Below, piece by piece: positions 1-10,050 of a stretch of 64,000 nucleotides of DNA (positions within the stretch are counted from its first letter, which is position 1; each line of letters begins with the position of its first letter). The DNA is taken from contig OAPG01000008.1 in assembly GCA_900208305.1 (NCBI GenBank), positions 744,001-808,000 of the forward strand, given 5' to 3'. Source of the stretch: Melanopsichium pennsylvanicum. Lineage: Eukaryota > Basidiomycota > Ustilaginomycetes > Ustilaginales. The position numbers and the translations under genes are program-made. Under the pieces are notes generated by a model. It ran no database searches. It saw only the letters and a list, made by a program, of their open reading frames with translations, and was not told the origin of the DNA.

Positions 1-83
1 AGTAGTTAAAGGTGAATCTTTTCTCGTTTCGCCTTTTATTTTATATACCTTTGGTTTGAGTTTTTGTGTGTCACTTTTTTTTT

Positions 84-548
84 TTAAAGATCAACAGGTT
101 TGTCATGAAGTTGAGACCAGATTCCACGAGCTGAATCTTGTTTGCTAACCACAGGTGTTCTTTTAAGCGATTTGATTCTTGCACCACTTGACTCAATAAC
201 TTGTTTAAGTTTTGCTTCCACCTGATTCGCGTCCAAATTTGCCAAGTTGATATTCTTCTGTTTACCTCCCTTTGTCAAATTCGCATAAAACCCAGTGACA
301 AGAGGATGTTTCTCATTTCCAACTTGAGAAACAACAAACTCAACACTAGCGTACTTTGACGTAAGTGTCGAAAATTGAGTCGACAGTAAAAACGCTCGAG
401 TTCCAGACGAACTTGGATTCGTCTGAGAATAACGTAAAACAAGTTTCCGTAAGGGCAACGTGAAATTCCCAGTAGTACCATGAGTCGATGATGGTTTAGC
501 TGTGAGGGATCCTCGAAGAATTTTTGTGAATTGTTTCAAGTACGACAT
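84..548 (-). CDS. MRPL51: Mitochondrial large-subunit ribosomal protein mL43 (MRPL51 family)
   Basis: Structural protein of the large subunit of the mitochondrial ribosome. The 154-residue product starts MSYLKQFTKILRG and has the basic, beta-rich fold of the L51/S25/CI-B8 thioredoxin-like family: a leucine- and arginine-rich strand near residues 32-40 (LPLRKLVLRYS) and the conserved stretch around FVVSQVGNEKHPLVTGFYANL in the middle. Family members are about 140-160 residues, so the length fits. The frame is open upstream for 80 further codons but contains no ATG, so the start at 548 is the first ATG. The acidic and lysine-rich C-terminal half (LDANQVEAKLKQVIESSG) is also typical. No intron is needed. 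Only about 80 bases lie between the stop and the window edge. The family call is confident; the yeast symbol is by analogy. Confidence 0.85.
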   Translation of the reverse strand: MSYLKQFTKILRGSLTAKPSSTHGTTGNFTLPLRKLVLRYSQTNPSSSGTRAFLLSTQFSTLTSKYASVEFVVSQVGNEKHPLVTGFYANLTKGGKQKNINLANLDANQVEAKLKQVIESSGARIKSLKRTPVVSKQDSARGIWSQLHDKPVDL

Positions 549-1500
549 GATTTTGTGATGGATCAAGTTTTGATAGCCCTTTTTTTCTTTGCTTTTCCTG
601 TCGACGATCTCGATCGGATGAGTAATGCGATAGTGATTGGTAGAGTTCAGGTCGTACGAAATGCGTTGGATAGACAACACCGACGGTTGAGAGATAGAGC
701 GAAGTGCGCGAGCGATTCTAGGAAGGCAAAGAGCCACAAGAGAGGGATGAGGTGAAAGATGATTGGTATGCTGGTGACAAAGCGTCAAGCGGGGAATAAA
801 ACGTTTCCTCTTCTTTGTAATCTCAAGATCATACTTCTTTCCGTATTCCGAGATTTTTCCTATCGCACGAAAAAAAAGAAAAAAAAAACTATCGAATCGC
901 TCCTATCTAGTACAATTTCACCTATAATGCGAAACCCTACCGTCCGTCACCTTTCGCTTTGACCATGTCACAAACCTCACGGTTACTCACATGTCGTTAC
1001 TAGCACACACAACATTCCAAGAGCCAAGGCATACATCATTTCACATGTAGCATTCATTCGATCAACGAAAGAGGCATCACAAGAACAGCAAAGGAAGAAA
1101 AAGACCGGAGCATGGGAAAGCAGAAAAGGTCACGTCAAGAAGAGAGAGAATGAGTGTATGTGTGTGTGTCTGGATGCTAAAGGAATTTGCGTATAGCGTA
1201 ATGTAGCTAGCGCTGGACCCTGTGTTTTGAGAGTAACAAAAGAAAAGAGTGTGCGGTTTCGGAATAGAAAAGCCAGCAGACCTTTCACCCTTCTTGAACG
1301 AAACGCAATGCAGAGGAAAAAGGATGGTAGCCGGGCAATCTGCGGCTTGAACAACGTTGTCGAGCGAGGGAACTAGAGACTTGAATCACGATTTGGGGGG
1401 GAGGGTATCGAAGGAACCTTGTTGCGGAACTCGTGAGAGTTCACCGAATGTTTTTTCTTTCTTTTTCGGCTAACAGCTAAAGCCTCGACCTCGGCTTTTC
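549..1500. other. Intergenic: mL43 upstream region and SHO1 3' region
   Basis: No supported gene. The left part is the promoter side of mL43 and the right part the 3' side of SHO1. It holds A-rich tracts (about 868-890), a short TG run near 1155-1170 and a G7 run near 1396. Small open frames here have no protein-like composition. Confidence 0.6.
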
Positions 1501-2697
1501 TTAGAGCAGCTGCATATAGTTGCTAGGAACGATACCGGTCTCGCCGTTGGATCTCCTTGCCTGCCACCATTTGCCGCTGTTGTCAACGATATCCAATACC
1601 TCGCCTTTGCTAAAGCTGATTTCGGTTGGATCGTCGGCATTGGCCTGATAAGCGTACAAAGCCCTTGCTTTGTATCCGTAATCCGGCAGTTCGCCGCTCT
1701 TGTTGCCAGCTTGGGCATTGAGGCTTGCAGGAGCGCCATGCGAGGCCACGCTAGGTGCTGCTCCGTCTTGGCTCAACCCTCCAGCGCCAGCCTCGGCGGG
1801 TCTAGATCGGATCGATGCCGAAGACAGCTTGGGCGCACCCAGTCCGGTTCCGTTGGCAGTAGTGATGTCGGCAGCGGAGGGAGAGTTTCCATAGGCAGGC
1901 TGGTATCCACCACTAGCCGCACCTCCACCGAAACCTCCACCGGAATAAGCAGATCCGTTGCCTGCACCGTAGCCTCCGCCGATACCACCAGAAGCACCTC
2001 CGGCCAACCTCATGCTCTGACCATCGTTTCCGCCAGCATTGTACCTGGATGCGGCCCTGCTGCCACCTGCCGCGGGTGGAGTGACGCCGTCGTTGGCAAT
2101 ATTGACGAGCGAGTAGAGGGGACTCTCTTCCTCGGTCGTCAGGAAGAACAACCAGACGACGTTTGTGAGGGTTATCAAGAACCATCCGGCCGCTACTGCC
2201 TCTTCACTGCTGTTGCTGCTGTAGATCCCCGAGTTGATGCCAATGACGCTGAAGACGAGGGCGACGGCGGTGAAGGTGGTGAGCTGCAATCGAGCCACGG
2301 TGAGGGTGTCGGTCATGACGCAGAGGTATTTGCCAACGATGAGGAAGAGTTGGAGGAAAATGGCGAACCAGAGAACTCCTTGGCGACCACCAGAACCGGC
2401 TTCAGCAGCACATTGACCAATGAAAGCTACGATCCATCCGACCGTGGAGAGAAGGAAGAGGACGGTTAGAATCTTGTGAGCGAAGATGAGGCTGTCGAAG
2501 AAGGAAGTTGAAAGCACAAGAACAAGATATGAACAAGAAGATTGAATCAAGATCGAGGCAAGGTGATGGTCAGTACAGCCTATTCTGAAAGGCGACTTGG
2601 ACAGAAATTGATGGAATACATACCCGATGTCGAAACTGCCTCCCCCACGACCACGACCACGACCACCACCACCACCACCACCACGTTTTCCTGGCAT
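1501..2697 (-). CDS. SHO1: SHO1 osmosensor, four-TM plus SH3 domain, one intron
   Basis: Plasma-membrane osmosensor/adaptor of the HOG MAP-kinase pathway; in the family the C-terminal SH3 domain binds a proline motif of the Pbs2 MAPKK. The gene has two exons on the minus strand, 2697-2624 and 2491-1501. The 132-nt intron (2623-2492) starts GTATGT, has a TACTGAC branch site and ends GACAG. Splicing joins FDIG to LIFAHKIL and gives 354 residues. The product has a glycine-rich N-terminus (a CCA/ACC trinucleotide tract in the DNA), four hydrophobic segments (including LFLLSTVGWIVAFIG and WFAIFLQLFLIVG), a Gly/Ser/Ala-rich linker and an SH3 domain at about residues 298-354 with ALYAY, KWWQAR and VPSNY motifs. 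Start is the first ATG. The intron length is a multiple of three and it lacks a stop, so an unspliced message stays open. Confidence 0.9.
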   Translation of the reverse strand: MPGKRGGGGGGGRGRGRGGGSFDIGYVFHQFLSKSPFRIGCTDHHLASILIQSSCSYLVLVLSTSFFDSLIFAHKILTVLFLLSTVGWIVAFIGQCAAEAGSGGRQGVLWFAIFLQLFLIVGKYLCVMTDTLTVARLQLTTFTAVALVFSVIGINSGIYSSNSSEEAVAAGWFLITLTNVVWLFFLTTEEESPLYSLVNIANDGVTPPAAGGSRAASRYNAGGNDGQSMRLAGGASGGIGGGYGAGNGSAYSGGGFGGGAASGGYQPAYGNSPSAADITTANGTGLGAPKLSSASIRSRPAEAGAGGLSQDGAAPSVASHGAPASLNAQAGNKSGELPDYGYKARALYAYQANADDPTEISFSKGEVLDIVDNSGKWWQARRSNGETGIVPSNYMQLL

Positions 2698-4233
2698 GTT
2701 GAGAAAAGAGCCTAGCTATGCGCTAAGCAACGAGTGTCTCGCTTGATCAAAGAAATAAATAAAGTTGAGAAAGTAGTTGCGGCTGTCGATTAGTTGGCCG
2801 TTGGTTGATCTGAACAGGCGTGTTAACCGCAAGCGTGCATGGACCCTTTGCGAAATAGCGTCAAAGCTTTAGTGGTGAAAGAAGGGGGTAAAATTGGTGA
2901 TGACGATGGATGGAAGCCAAAGGAAAAGATCAGAGAGTGGAGAAAGCTGCGATTGAGAGTGATGTGGGTGTGGAGAAGAGAGTGGGATTGAGCAAAGACA
3001 GAAACCAACACACAGAGACGGACGATTGATTACTATTTTGTTTTAAAAAAAGAAGGCCAAAACAGCCTGCCAATCGTGAATATTTATGGTATATGCGAAA
3101 CTGCCGAGCCTTCTTGACCACGCGCGTCACCTCTTGACCCTACTCTCTCACGTAAATCTAAAATTATTTTAATTTACTGTACTTTATAGTACACTGGAAC
3201 CGCTTGAATTTTAAGCATTGGAGACTTGGTACCCTTTTTTTCTTCTTCTTTTCTTCCTGCTTTCACGCATAGATCATGTCAGTTAGGAGAACAGAGACAC
3301 ATATCGTCGGAGTGACTTTGAACTTTGTGTAAAATTGGCTGTGATGCCCAACGAATGGGCGGACCATCCGATCAATGATGCAAAATTCCAATACACTCAC
3401 ACACTGCCACCACACTGAAAATAAAATAATAATTAAAAATTAAAAAAAAAACCAGCTATTAAATCGCGTCCATTTCGGATCGGATCAAAAAAGAAAAGTT
3501 CGACCTCCGCTTTCGGGACACGTTGCGAAAAAAAAATAAAATACTGAATACAACACCAACACACCCAATCACAATCACAAAAATACGGTAAAATAATATC
3601 TCGAGCCTGTCGCTAACTCGGCAAAAGTACCGCGTGACTCTTTGGCAAAACCGCCAGCAGACAGACGACAACGACGATGACGATGACCACAATCTGTGGA
3701 TGCTTTACATTTGTATTTTGGTTTGGGATTTAATTTATACAAATTGATCTTCTTGATTCAAGCGCTGAGCAGTTTCAGTCCGGCAGCTGTTCAGCTTAGA
3801 CCACTTCGAGCCTGGTCCAACCCCGATTCGCCCGATTCGCCCGCTTTCCACCAAACCTCCACGGTTCATCATCCCTCTCTTACACGCCGAGGTCACATAA
3901 CATAAGTGCACTGCACTGTACTGTTTACTTTCGGCAAACTTCCTGAACCACGAAATTGCAAACGATGATCAAATCCTTTTCTTTTCTCTTTCTCTCTCTG
4001 TGTCTAAGTTTTGTGTAATATAGAAGCATCTAGTTGCAAACAGTCTAAGAGACATGATCGATACAAACCCAGACTTCCTAAAAACAAATATGAAGGACAA
4101 ATAACTCCATGACAAAAAGAAACCTTAAACAAAAAAGCAACACCACCATACCTCTTCCACCTTCTTCTCCCCTTCTTCCTCGACTCCCGTAATTTATCCG
4201 TTCAAACCCGAGCAAAGCTTCTCTCTCTTTCAC
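2698..4233. other. Intergenic: SHO1 promoter side and kinesin 3' side
   Basis: No supported gene in 1.5 kb. It is AT-rich with A tracts (3420-3455, 3528-3540) and carries one copy of the AATTTACTGTA-type motif at about 3171-3197 that recurs in other gaps of this window. Open frames are short and low in complexity. Confidence 0.6.
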
Positions 4234-7200
4234 TCACAAACAGAAAAGTCGATTACTCTTTCGTTTGGATACTTCCTCCAATCTCGCCTCCAACTGCTTC
4301 CTCGCCCTTTCCTTGGCCTGCCTCTCCTCCTCAATCTTGCTCTCATACCCTTGCTTTTCCAACAACACGCTATTCCTCACATTCTCCACCTCGCTCTGCG
4401 CACTATTCAACTGCGCGCGCATCGCGTTCGCCTCGGTCGCATACCTCTCCCTCTCCCTTGTCACCTCGGCCAGCTGAACACGACTCTTTCGAAGGTTGCG
4501 TTCAGAGTCGTTCAGTGCCGCTTCCAGCGTGGCAACCAGGTCAATGTTGGCTTGAAGATCCGCTTCACAGTGGTTGAGCTGTTTGGCCAAATTCTTGATC
4601 TCCTCGGCCTGTTCCGAGAGCAATCGACCGAGCTTGACGTCGACCGTACTCATGTGTCCTGCGGGGCTGTGGACTGAGGTCATGGAAGACGAGCGTGTCA
4701 TGCCACCTGCACCGTTCATGTTGCTTGGCGAGTCGGATCGCGTCATAGCAGAGGACGTACTCGTTCGCACCCCGACAGTGCTGGCCCTTCCTCCTACTGG
4801 CAATGCACCTGAAGGTGTGGGCGGTGGTGGCATGTTAGGGGGTGGAGTTGGCGGTGGTGGTTTCACCGAGCCCAAACTTGGTCTGTGATTCCTCAGATCC
4901 AACATGGCACTCGGCTCGTAGTCTGAAGTACGTTTTCCATAGATAGGCGATCGACCCCCATTGCTAAGCGCAGTGGAAGCCGCTTCGTGTTCACTCTGAC
5001 TATGCTGCCCAAAGCTTCCACTGCCATGACTTCTCACCGACCTTGTCTCGGACGTAGCCAGCTTCAGTTGAAGATCCTTCACACTCTGCTCGTGCTTGCT
5101 ACACTCGTCCTTTGCTGCTTGCAGCTCCGCCTTGAGCTTGGTCATGTCTCCTCTCGTCTTGCTCAGCATCGACTTGTGGGACTCCAGTTCCCGCTTCAGC
5201 GCCGCGTCAGCCCTTGGATCATTGGGACTTGCCCCACTTCTTCCGTTGGACGCCATGGACGAATCCTGCTGTTCTAGCTCTGCCTCCTGACGAATGGTCT
5301 CGATCTCAATCAGCAGCATATCCCGCTCTTCCTGAGTCTCCGTCAGTGCGGCCTCGAGTGTGACCAATGCGTCGCTCGTATCGTTCAACTCCGCCCGAAG
5401 TGTCCCCACCTCGTGAGGATCGATATCCACCTTGGCCAACAGGTCCTGGTGCTCGACATGCAGCTCTTCGTAAGCTTGTCTGGTCTCATCCCTGTCACTG
5501 CTGACGATCTGCAGATCCAACAAGGTGCGGTCGAGCTTTGCTGCGTGTTCTGATCTGATCTTGTCAAGCGAGCTGGCATGGTTCGACCGGAGAGAGGCGA
5601 GTTGCGACTCCATTGCAGAGACCGAGCCGGAACGCTCGGAATGCAGCTTCTTGAGTTCGGCAGCGTGCTCGGCAGTGGCCGCTTCCTCGGCTTGTCGGAC
5701 TGCAATAGAAAGCGCGGAGAGATGTTGTGCTTCGAGCTCCATCCTCAGCTCTTGGAGCGTCTTGGAATGGGTTTCATGCAGCGCGGACAGTTGCGAATCG
5801 TGCTCTTGCTTGGCAGCTTCGAACATTTGCTTGGCTTCGGCATCGCGCGCGTTGAGCTTGGCTATGTGCTCGGCGAGGATGCTGTCATGCTGTGCAGCTT
5901 GGGCTTCGAGCGCTTTGGACAGGCTTGAATTTGCCTCCTGTTTGAGCTTGACTAGCTCTTGAGCGTAATCCTCCTGCGCCCTTGCCAGGGCTTGAACGTG
6001 GTCTTCTCCCTCCTCGCCGAAACCGCCCGAGATGGACTTCACACTTTTTGAGGGCTTGACGTTGTCAAGAGCCTCCTTGTGTTGCTCAGCCAACTGCTGT
6101 AGCCTCTTCTCGTGGTCCTGCTTTAGGCCAACAACGGCAGCGGCGTGTTCCTCCTTGAGCCGGTCGAGTTCAGCCCGAGCAGCAGTATTGGCTTCCTTCT
6201 GCTCGGCAGCAGACGCCTCGTTGAGTTCATCGGCAAGGCTGCGGTTGCTCGAGCTGGACTTGGGCATATCAGCACCAGCTGTCGTCTTCGAAGCAAGCTG
6301 AGCTCGCAGTCCCTCGATCTCGAGAGCCATGTTGGCCATCTGATCCCGCGACAGCGTCTCCAGAGTCTCGTTCTGCTTTCGCAGCGAGGTCAGCTCAGCC
6401 GATATACCTTCAACCTTCTCTCGGTGCTCTGTCTCTTTGCGAGCCATGGATCGCATCAGATCATCCAGCATCTGGGTTCCATTCGAGTCTGACACTGCGC
6501 CACTGGAAGCACTGGCAGCCATCATCTTTCGGATCGCTTCCAAGTCTTTCTCTGTTGCAGGTGTGAATGCTCCCGACTGCACCCCATAGAGGGCTCTTGG
6601 GACGGTCAGTATTTGCCCCTCTGCCTCAGCACCAGCAATCGTACTATCCGAGGTGAGACCTTGTTCAGCTTTGGAAGGCGACCCAGCGCCAGGACTGGGC
6701 ACCATCGACTGCCTTCTGCTTCTCAAATTCGTCTCGAGCGCCCTGATTTCATCGTCCCTATCCTTCAACGCCTCCTGCAGCCGCATGGTCTCTCTTTCCA
6801 GCGACGCCACCTTCCTCTCATAGTTCGCCGGCGAATCGGGCTCGAACGCCTTCAACGTGGGCGAGGGTGGCACTGAACCAGTCAGCGACAAGGGCCTTGG
6901 CCCTCTCGTTTGTGTTTGCGAGAGTTGCAAGGGCAAGGCCGAAGCAGAGTCCAAGGAGAAAGATTGCGAAATCGATCTTGTACGACCGTGAGCGAGCGGT
7001 GAGATTGCCGAGGTTCTCGTCCCGTCGCTCTTGTTGTAGCCTAAAAAACTACCCGATGAGCGACGAGTAAGACGGTTGTTGGATGGACTGGATGGTTGAC
7101 GATTCGTGGTGTCGACGAGTAGAGAGCCGGGGCGGCGGGCAGAGAGGGATCGTTGTTGAAGAGCAGACGAGCGGCCAGGTGTGGAAGGCGGCTGATTCTC

Positions 7201-10050
7201 GTCGCCTCGGGAATCGAGGACTTCGAGTTGTTCCTCATCGGCAAAGTCTTTGTCTAGGCGAAAGGAGTCTGGTTCGGCATGGGAGGCGACGCCTCCGTTG
7301 AGTTTCATCTCGGTGAGTTGCGAATTGAGATCGTTAATTTCGGAAAGCGAGTCCTTGTACTTTTGCTTTGTGAGTTCGAGTTCAGCACGGATGCTGGATT
7401 CGGAGTCGCGAACGGCTCGTATCTCTTCTTGAAGACCGGTGAGACGCTCTTCGAGCTCCGTTGTTGCTTCGCTTCCGTTGACGATAGCAGGATCAGCAGC
7501 CACTGTCTTCTCCCTAGCTAGCTCATGCTCGTCCTGAGTCTCAGCAGCAGCTCCTAAAAGGGCACCACCGACACCGCCAGCAGCAACACCGGCGGCAGCA
7601 GCCACCTCGAGCTTTTCAATCTGCTCAGCAAGCGACTTTTTTTCCTCTTCGTGCGTATTGCTGACCTTCGAAAGCTCTTCGTGCTGGGCATTCAGAATCT
7701 CAAGTTGGAAGGCAAGACTCTCGTGCTTGGCTGTCACCTGCTTCAGGTTGGCCTCGAGGGCGCTGACCTCGCCGTTTTTCGCCTCCAGTTCCGCTGCAAT
7801 CGCTCGCGACTCGTTGCCATTATCCAGCAGCTCGAAGCGCGAGAGCAAGTTCCTGTGATCCTCGTCACGCTTCTCAATATCCAACTCCATCTGCGCAACC
7901 TTCTTTGTGAGGCTTGCGGCCGACTCGTCAGAAGATGCGAGCTTGGCCTCCAGATCTCGAATGTACTGCTCGGACGAAGTTTCCACCTCCTTGAGACGTG
8001 CAATCTCCTTCTGCAGCTCTGCGAACACTGCCGAATCAGTGTCACCGCGAGAACCAACTGCTTCGAGCCTTGCCTCGAGCTCGCGTGCATACACTTCGGC
8101 GGATGATTCGCGTTCCTGCAGCTTGCTGAGTCGAGATTGAAGCTCAGCCACCGTCGATTCCTTCTCCTCCAGCTCGCCGCCGATGATTTCGAGCTGGCTG
8201 CTCTGCTGTTCGACTTGCGCTTCCCGCTCGTTGGCAATGTCTTCGACGTAAGCAAGTGCAGCCTTGGTAAGGTTGAGCTGGCCCTCAAGCGCGTCGATCG
8301 ACTTTTCGTATTCGACAATGATGGGTTCGGCGGCGCGGAAGAAGTCCTCTTGGCTGCGGTCTTGCCTGCTAGGATCCAACTGGGTGCGGAGCTGGGTGAC
8401 CTCTGCAGTGAGCTGGCTGTGCTTCTGGCTGAGCGAGGCGTACTTGTCTTGCCAAGCAAGGATCTCGCGCTGAGTAGTGCGGGTAGCATCCCTGTTGCGC
8501 GGGTCTTCAAGATCGACAATGCCCTTTCCGACGCCTTTGATGATGCTCAGTTCCTTGCGCAGACGCAGCACGAGGGTCTGGAGGTAGTCAATGTCATCCC
8601 AGCCAACCTCGACTTCGTTGAGCTCGGCCTTGTTCTTGATGTTCCTCGCACGATTGGCGTATTGGAGTGTGTTGACGGTCTCGCTGACGTTGTACTCTGT
8701 CGGTGAGACACAAGCGATCATGAGAGTGTGTGCATTGCCGCCGAGACTGTCTTGGAGCAATCGAGTAAGCTTGCTGTCTCGATACGGGATGTGAGTGGCG
8801 CGCTTTGCTTTGGCGGGGTCGCCGAGGGCTGAGATGACGTTGCCCAGAGCGTGCAAGCCAGAGTTGATGGAGATGCCTTCTTTAACGCGCTCGCCTTGGG
8901 CAGCTGTGCGCTTGAGACGCTCTGATCCTGCCAAATCGACAAAGTGGAACTTGCTGCTCACGGTCACCCACTCGCCATCGCCTGATCCACTGATCGAATC
9001 GTCACCAGCATCACCCAGAGCGCTGGGAGATCGAAGACCAATGCTTGAGCTGCGTCCGCCGAGTGCCGGAATGCCACTTGGCGTCCTCCTTCCGAAACTT
9101 GGTGATGCGACCCTGCCAGCCATGGGGATGCCCGAGGCTCTTGACAAGCTCGAAACTTGTCTGCCACCGGGCGTGGACCTTCCACCGAAACTCGAAGGCG
9201 GTGCAGCGCTAGGAGGCGGCCCTGATCCGACCCACTTCTTTTGCGTCAAGGTGATGGAAAAAATGGCGTGAGATCGAGAAGATTGAGCGTTCATATCTGT
9301 CTCATTGGTCCTGCGTACCGAGCTGCCCTGCAAAAGATGGTTCATGACCTCGGCCACGTTGGCTACCTTTACTTCGCGCAATCCGCTCCATATGATCTGA
9401 CCGTTTTTGCCTTCTCGAATCTGGACGTGCGGCCTTGCTTCACCATCCATCGCATCGCCGAGGAGGTCGATGAGGTCTTCATTGTAGATCTCGATGAAGC
9501 TGACTTTGGCACTGTACTGCGTGCCGGAAAGCTTGTTCTGACGCATTTGTGAAAAGATGCGCGCGACGGCACGTGGGATGATACCCATCTGAGGGTCGGC
9601 AGCACGTCCAGCTACGAGACTTTCATACTCGATATCGTCCGCAGCAGAGGTGCCCATTGTGTATGATTTACCACTCGAAGTCTGACCGTAGGCGAGGATG
9701 GTGACGTTGTAGCCCTCCATAAAACGGTCGATCAGAGGTTCTGCTACTGTAAAGATGTGGGGCTGACCGTCTGCAGGCGAAAAAACACGGTCGAAGCTGA
9801 AAGCCTGACGCTTATCGCGAGTCAATGCAGAGGAAGAGGAGGTGCCGGGACCGGCGGGTGGTGAGGATCCGGGTTCGACGGTGACGCTACTGGTCGAGGT
9901 AGGGGTAAGGATATTCTTTTGCCATCTTGGAGGAATGTTGCTCTGATCTGCAGTTGTGACGGGTCGTATACGGACGGCAACTTGAACTGAAGTTGTGTTG
10001 GGGACTGAGGAGGGTGTCGAGGCACCGCTTGCCTCTCGCGTTCTTGACAT
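4234..10050 (-). CDS. Kinesin-4-like plus-end motor protein with N-terminal motor and long coiled coil
   Basis: Microtubule motor ATPase of 1938 residues. The N-terminal motor domain spans about residues 21-475: P-loop GQTSSGKS (122-129), switch I NAQSSRSH (254-261), switch II VDLAGSE (371-377) and the microtubule-binding YRDSKLTRLLQDSLGG near 423-438. The neck sequence YANRARNIKNK and the heptad-rich coiled coil from about 480 to 900 and again from 1180 onward fit the KIF4/KIF21-like kinesin-4 group. A Ser/Gly/Pro-rich insertion of about 90 residues (272-362) sits between switch I and switch II. The middle (about 960-1130) is Ser/Pro-rich and probably disordered. The protein ends in KRKSNRLFCL. 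The frame is open 47 codons upstream without an ATG, so 10050 is the first ATG. No intron is evident. Subfamily assignment is less sure than kinesin itself. Confidence 0.88.
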   Translation of the reverse strand: MSRTREASGASTPSSVPNTTSVQVAVRIRPVTTADQSNIPPRWQKNILTPTSTSSVTVEPGSSPPAGPGTSSSSALTRDKRQAFSFDRVFSPADGQPHIFTVAEPLIDRFMEGYNVTILAYGQTSSGKSYTMGTSAADDIEYESLVAGRAADPQMGIIPRAVARIFSQMRQNKLSGTQYSAKVSFIEIYNEDLIDLLGDAMDGEARPHVQIREGKNGQIIWSGLREVKVANVAEVMNHLLQGSSVRRTNETDMNAQSSRSHAIFSITLTQKKWVGSGPPPSAAPPSSFGGRSTPGGRQVSSLSRASGIPMAGRVASPSFGRRTPSGIPALGGRSSSIGLRSPSALGDAGDDSISGSGDGEWVTVSSKFHFVDLAGSERLKRTAAQGERVKEGISINSGLHALGNVISALGDPAKAKRATHIPYRDSKLTRLLQDSLGGNAHTLMIACVSPTEYNVSETVNTLQYANRARNIKNKAELNEVEVGWDDIDYLQTLVLRLRKELSIIKGVGKGIVDLEDPRNRDATRTTQREILAWQDKYASLSQKHSQLTAEVTQLRTQLDPSRQDRSQEDFFRAAEPIIVEYEKSIDALEGQLNLTKAALAYVEDIANEREAQVEQQSSQLEIIGGELEEKESTVAELQSRLSKLQERESSAEVYARELEARLEAVGSRGDTDSAVFAELQKEIARLKEVETSSEQYIRDLEAKLASSDESAASLTKKVAQMELDIEKRDEDHRNLLSRFELLDNGNESRAIAAELEAKNGEVSALEANLKQVTAKHESLAFQLEILNAQHEELSKVSNTHEEEKKSLAEQIEKLEVAAAAGVAAGGVGGALLGAAAETQDEHELAREKTVAADPAIVNGSEATTELEERLTGLQEEIRAVRDSESSIRAELELTKQKYKDSLSEINDLNSQLTEMKLNGGVASHAEPDSFRLDKDFADEEQLEVLDSRGDENQPPSTPGRSSALQQRSLSARRPGSLLVDTTNRQPSSPSNNRLTRRSSGSFLGYNKSDGTRTSAISPLAHGRTRSISQSFSLDSASALPLQLSQTQTRGPRPLSLTGSVPPSPTLKAFEPDSPANYERKVASLERETMRLQEALKDRDDEIRALETNLRSRRQSMVPSPGAGSPSKAEQGLTSDSTIAGAEAEGQILTVPRALYGVQSGAFTPATEKDLEAIRKMMAASASSGAVSDSNGTQMLDDLMRSMARKETEHREKVEGISAELTSLRKQNETLETLSRDQMANMALEIEGLRAQLASKTTAGADMPKSSSSNRSLADELNEASAAEQKEANTAARAELDRLKEEHAAAVVGLKQDHEKRLQQLAEQHKEALDNVKPSKSVKSISGGFGEEGEDHVQALARAQEDYAQELVKLKQEANSSLSKALEAQAAQHDSILAEHIAKLNARDAEAKQMFEAAKQEHDSQLSALHETHSKTLQELRMELEAQHLSALSIAVRQAEEAATAEHAAELKKLHSERSGSVSAMESQLASLRSNHASSLDKIRSEHAAKLDRTLLDLQIVSSDRDETRQAYEELHVEHQDLLAKVDIDPHEVGTLRAELNDTSDALVTLEAALTETQEERDMLLIEIETIRQEAELEQQDSSMASNGRSGASPNDPRADAALKRELESHKSMLSKTRGDMTKLKAELQAAKDECSKHEQSVKDLQLKLATSETRSVRSHGSGSFGQHSQSEHEAASTALSNGGRSPIYGKRTSDYEPSAMLDLRNHRPSLGSVKPPPPTPPPNMPPPPTPSGALPVGGRASTVGVRTSTSSAMTRSDSPSNMNGAGGMTRSSSMTSVHSPAGHMSTVDVKLGRLLSEQAEEIKNLAKQLNHCEADLQANIDLVATLEAALNDSERNLRKSRVQLAEVTRERERYATEANAMRAQLNSAQSEVENVRNSVLLEKQGYESKIEEERQAKERARKQLEARLEEVSKRKSNRLFCL

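Noticed and set aside
1711..2469. Plus-strand open frame of 252 codons
   Set aside because: Antisense to SHO1, low-complexity Ser/Gly/Arg/Asp content.
4020..4240. Possible spliced 3' extension of the kinesin from the GTGAGT at its stop codon
   Set aside because: A TTTTTAG acceptor exists downstream, but the resulting peptide is not conserved-looking; the simple stop gives a plausible C-terminus.
7743..8519. Minus-strand open frame of 258 codons in another frame
   Set aside because: Overlaps the kinesin coiled coil on the same strand; Ser/Arg-rich shadow.
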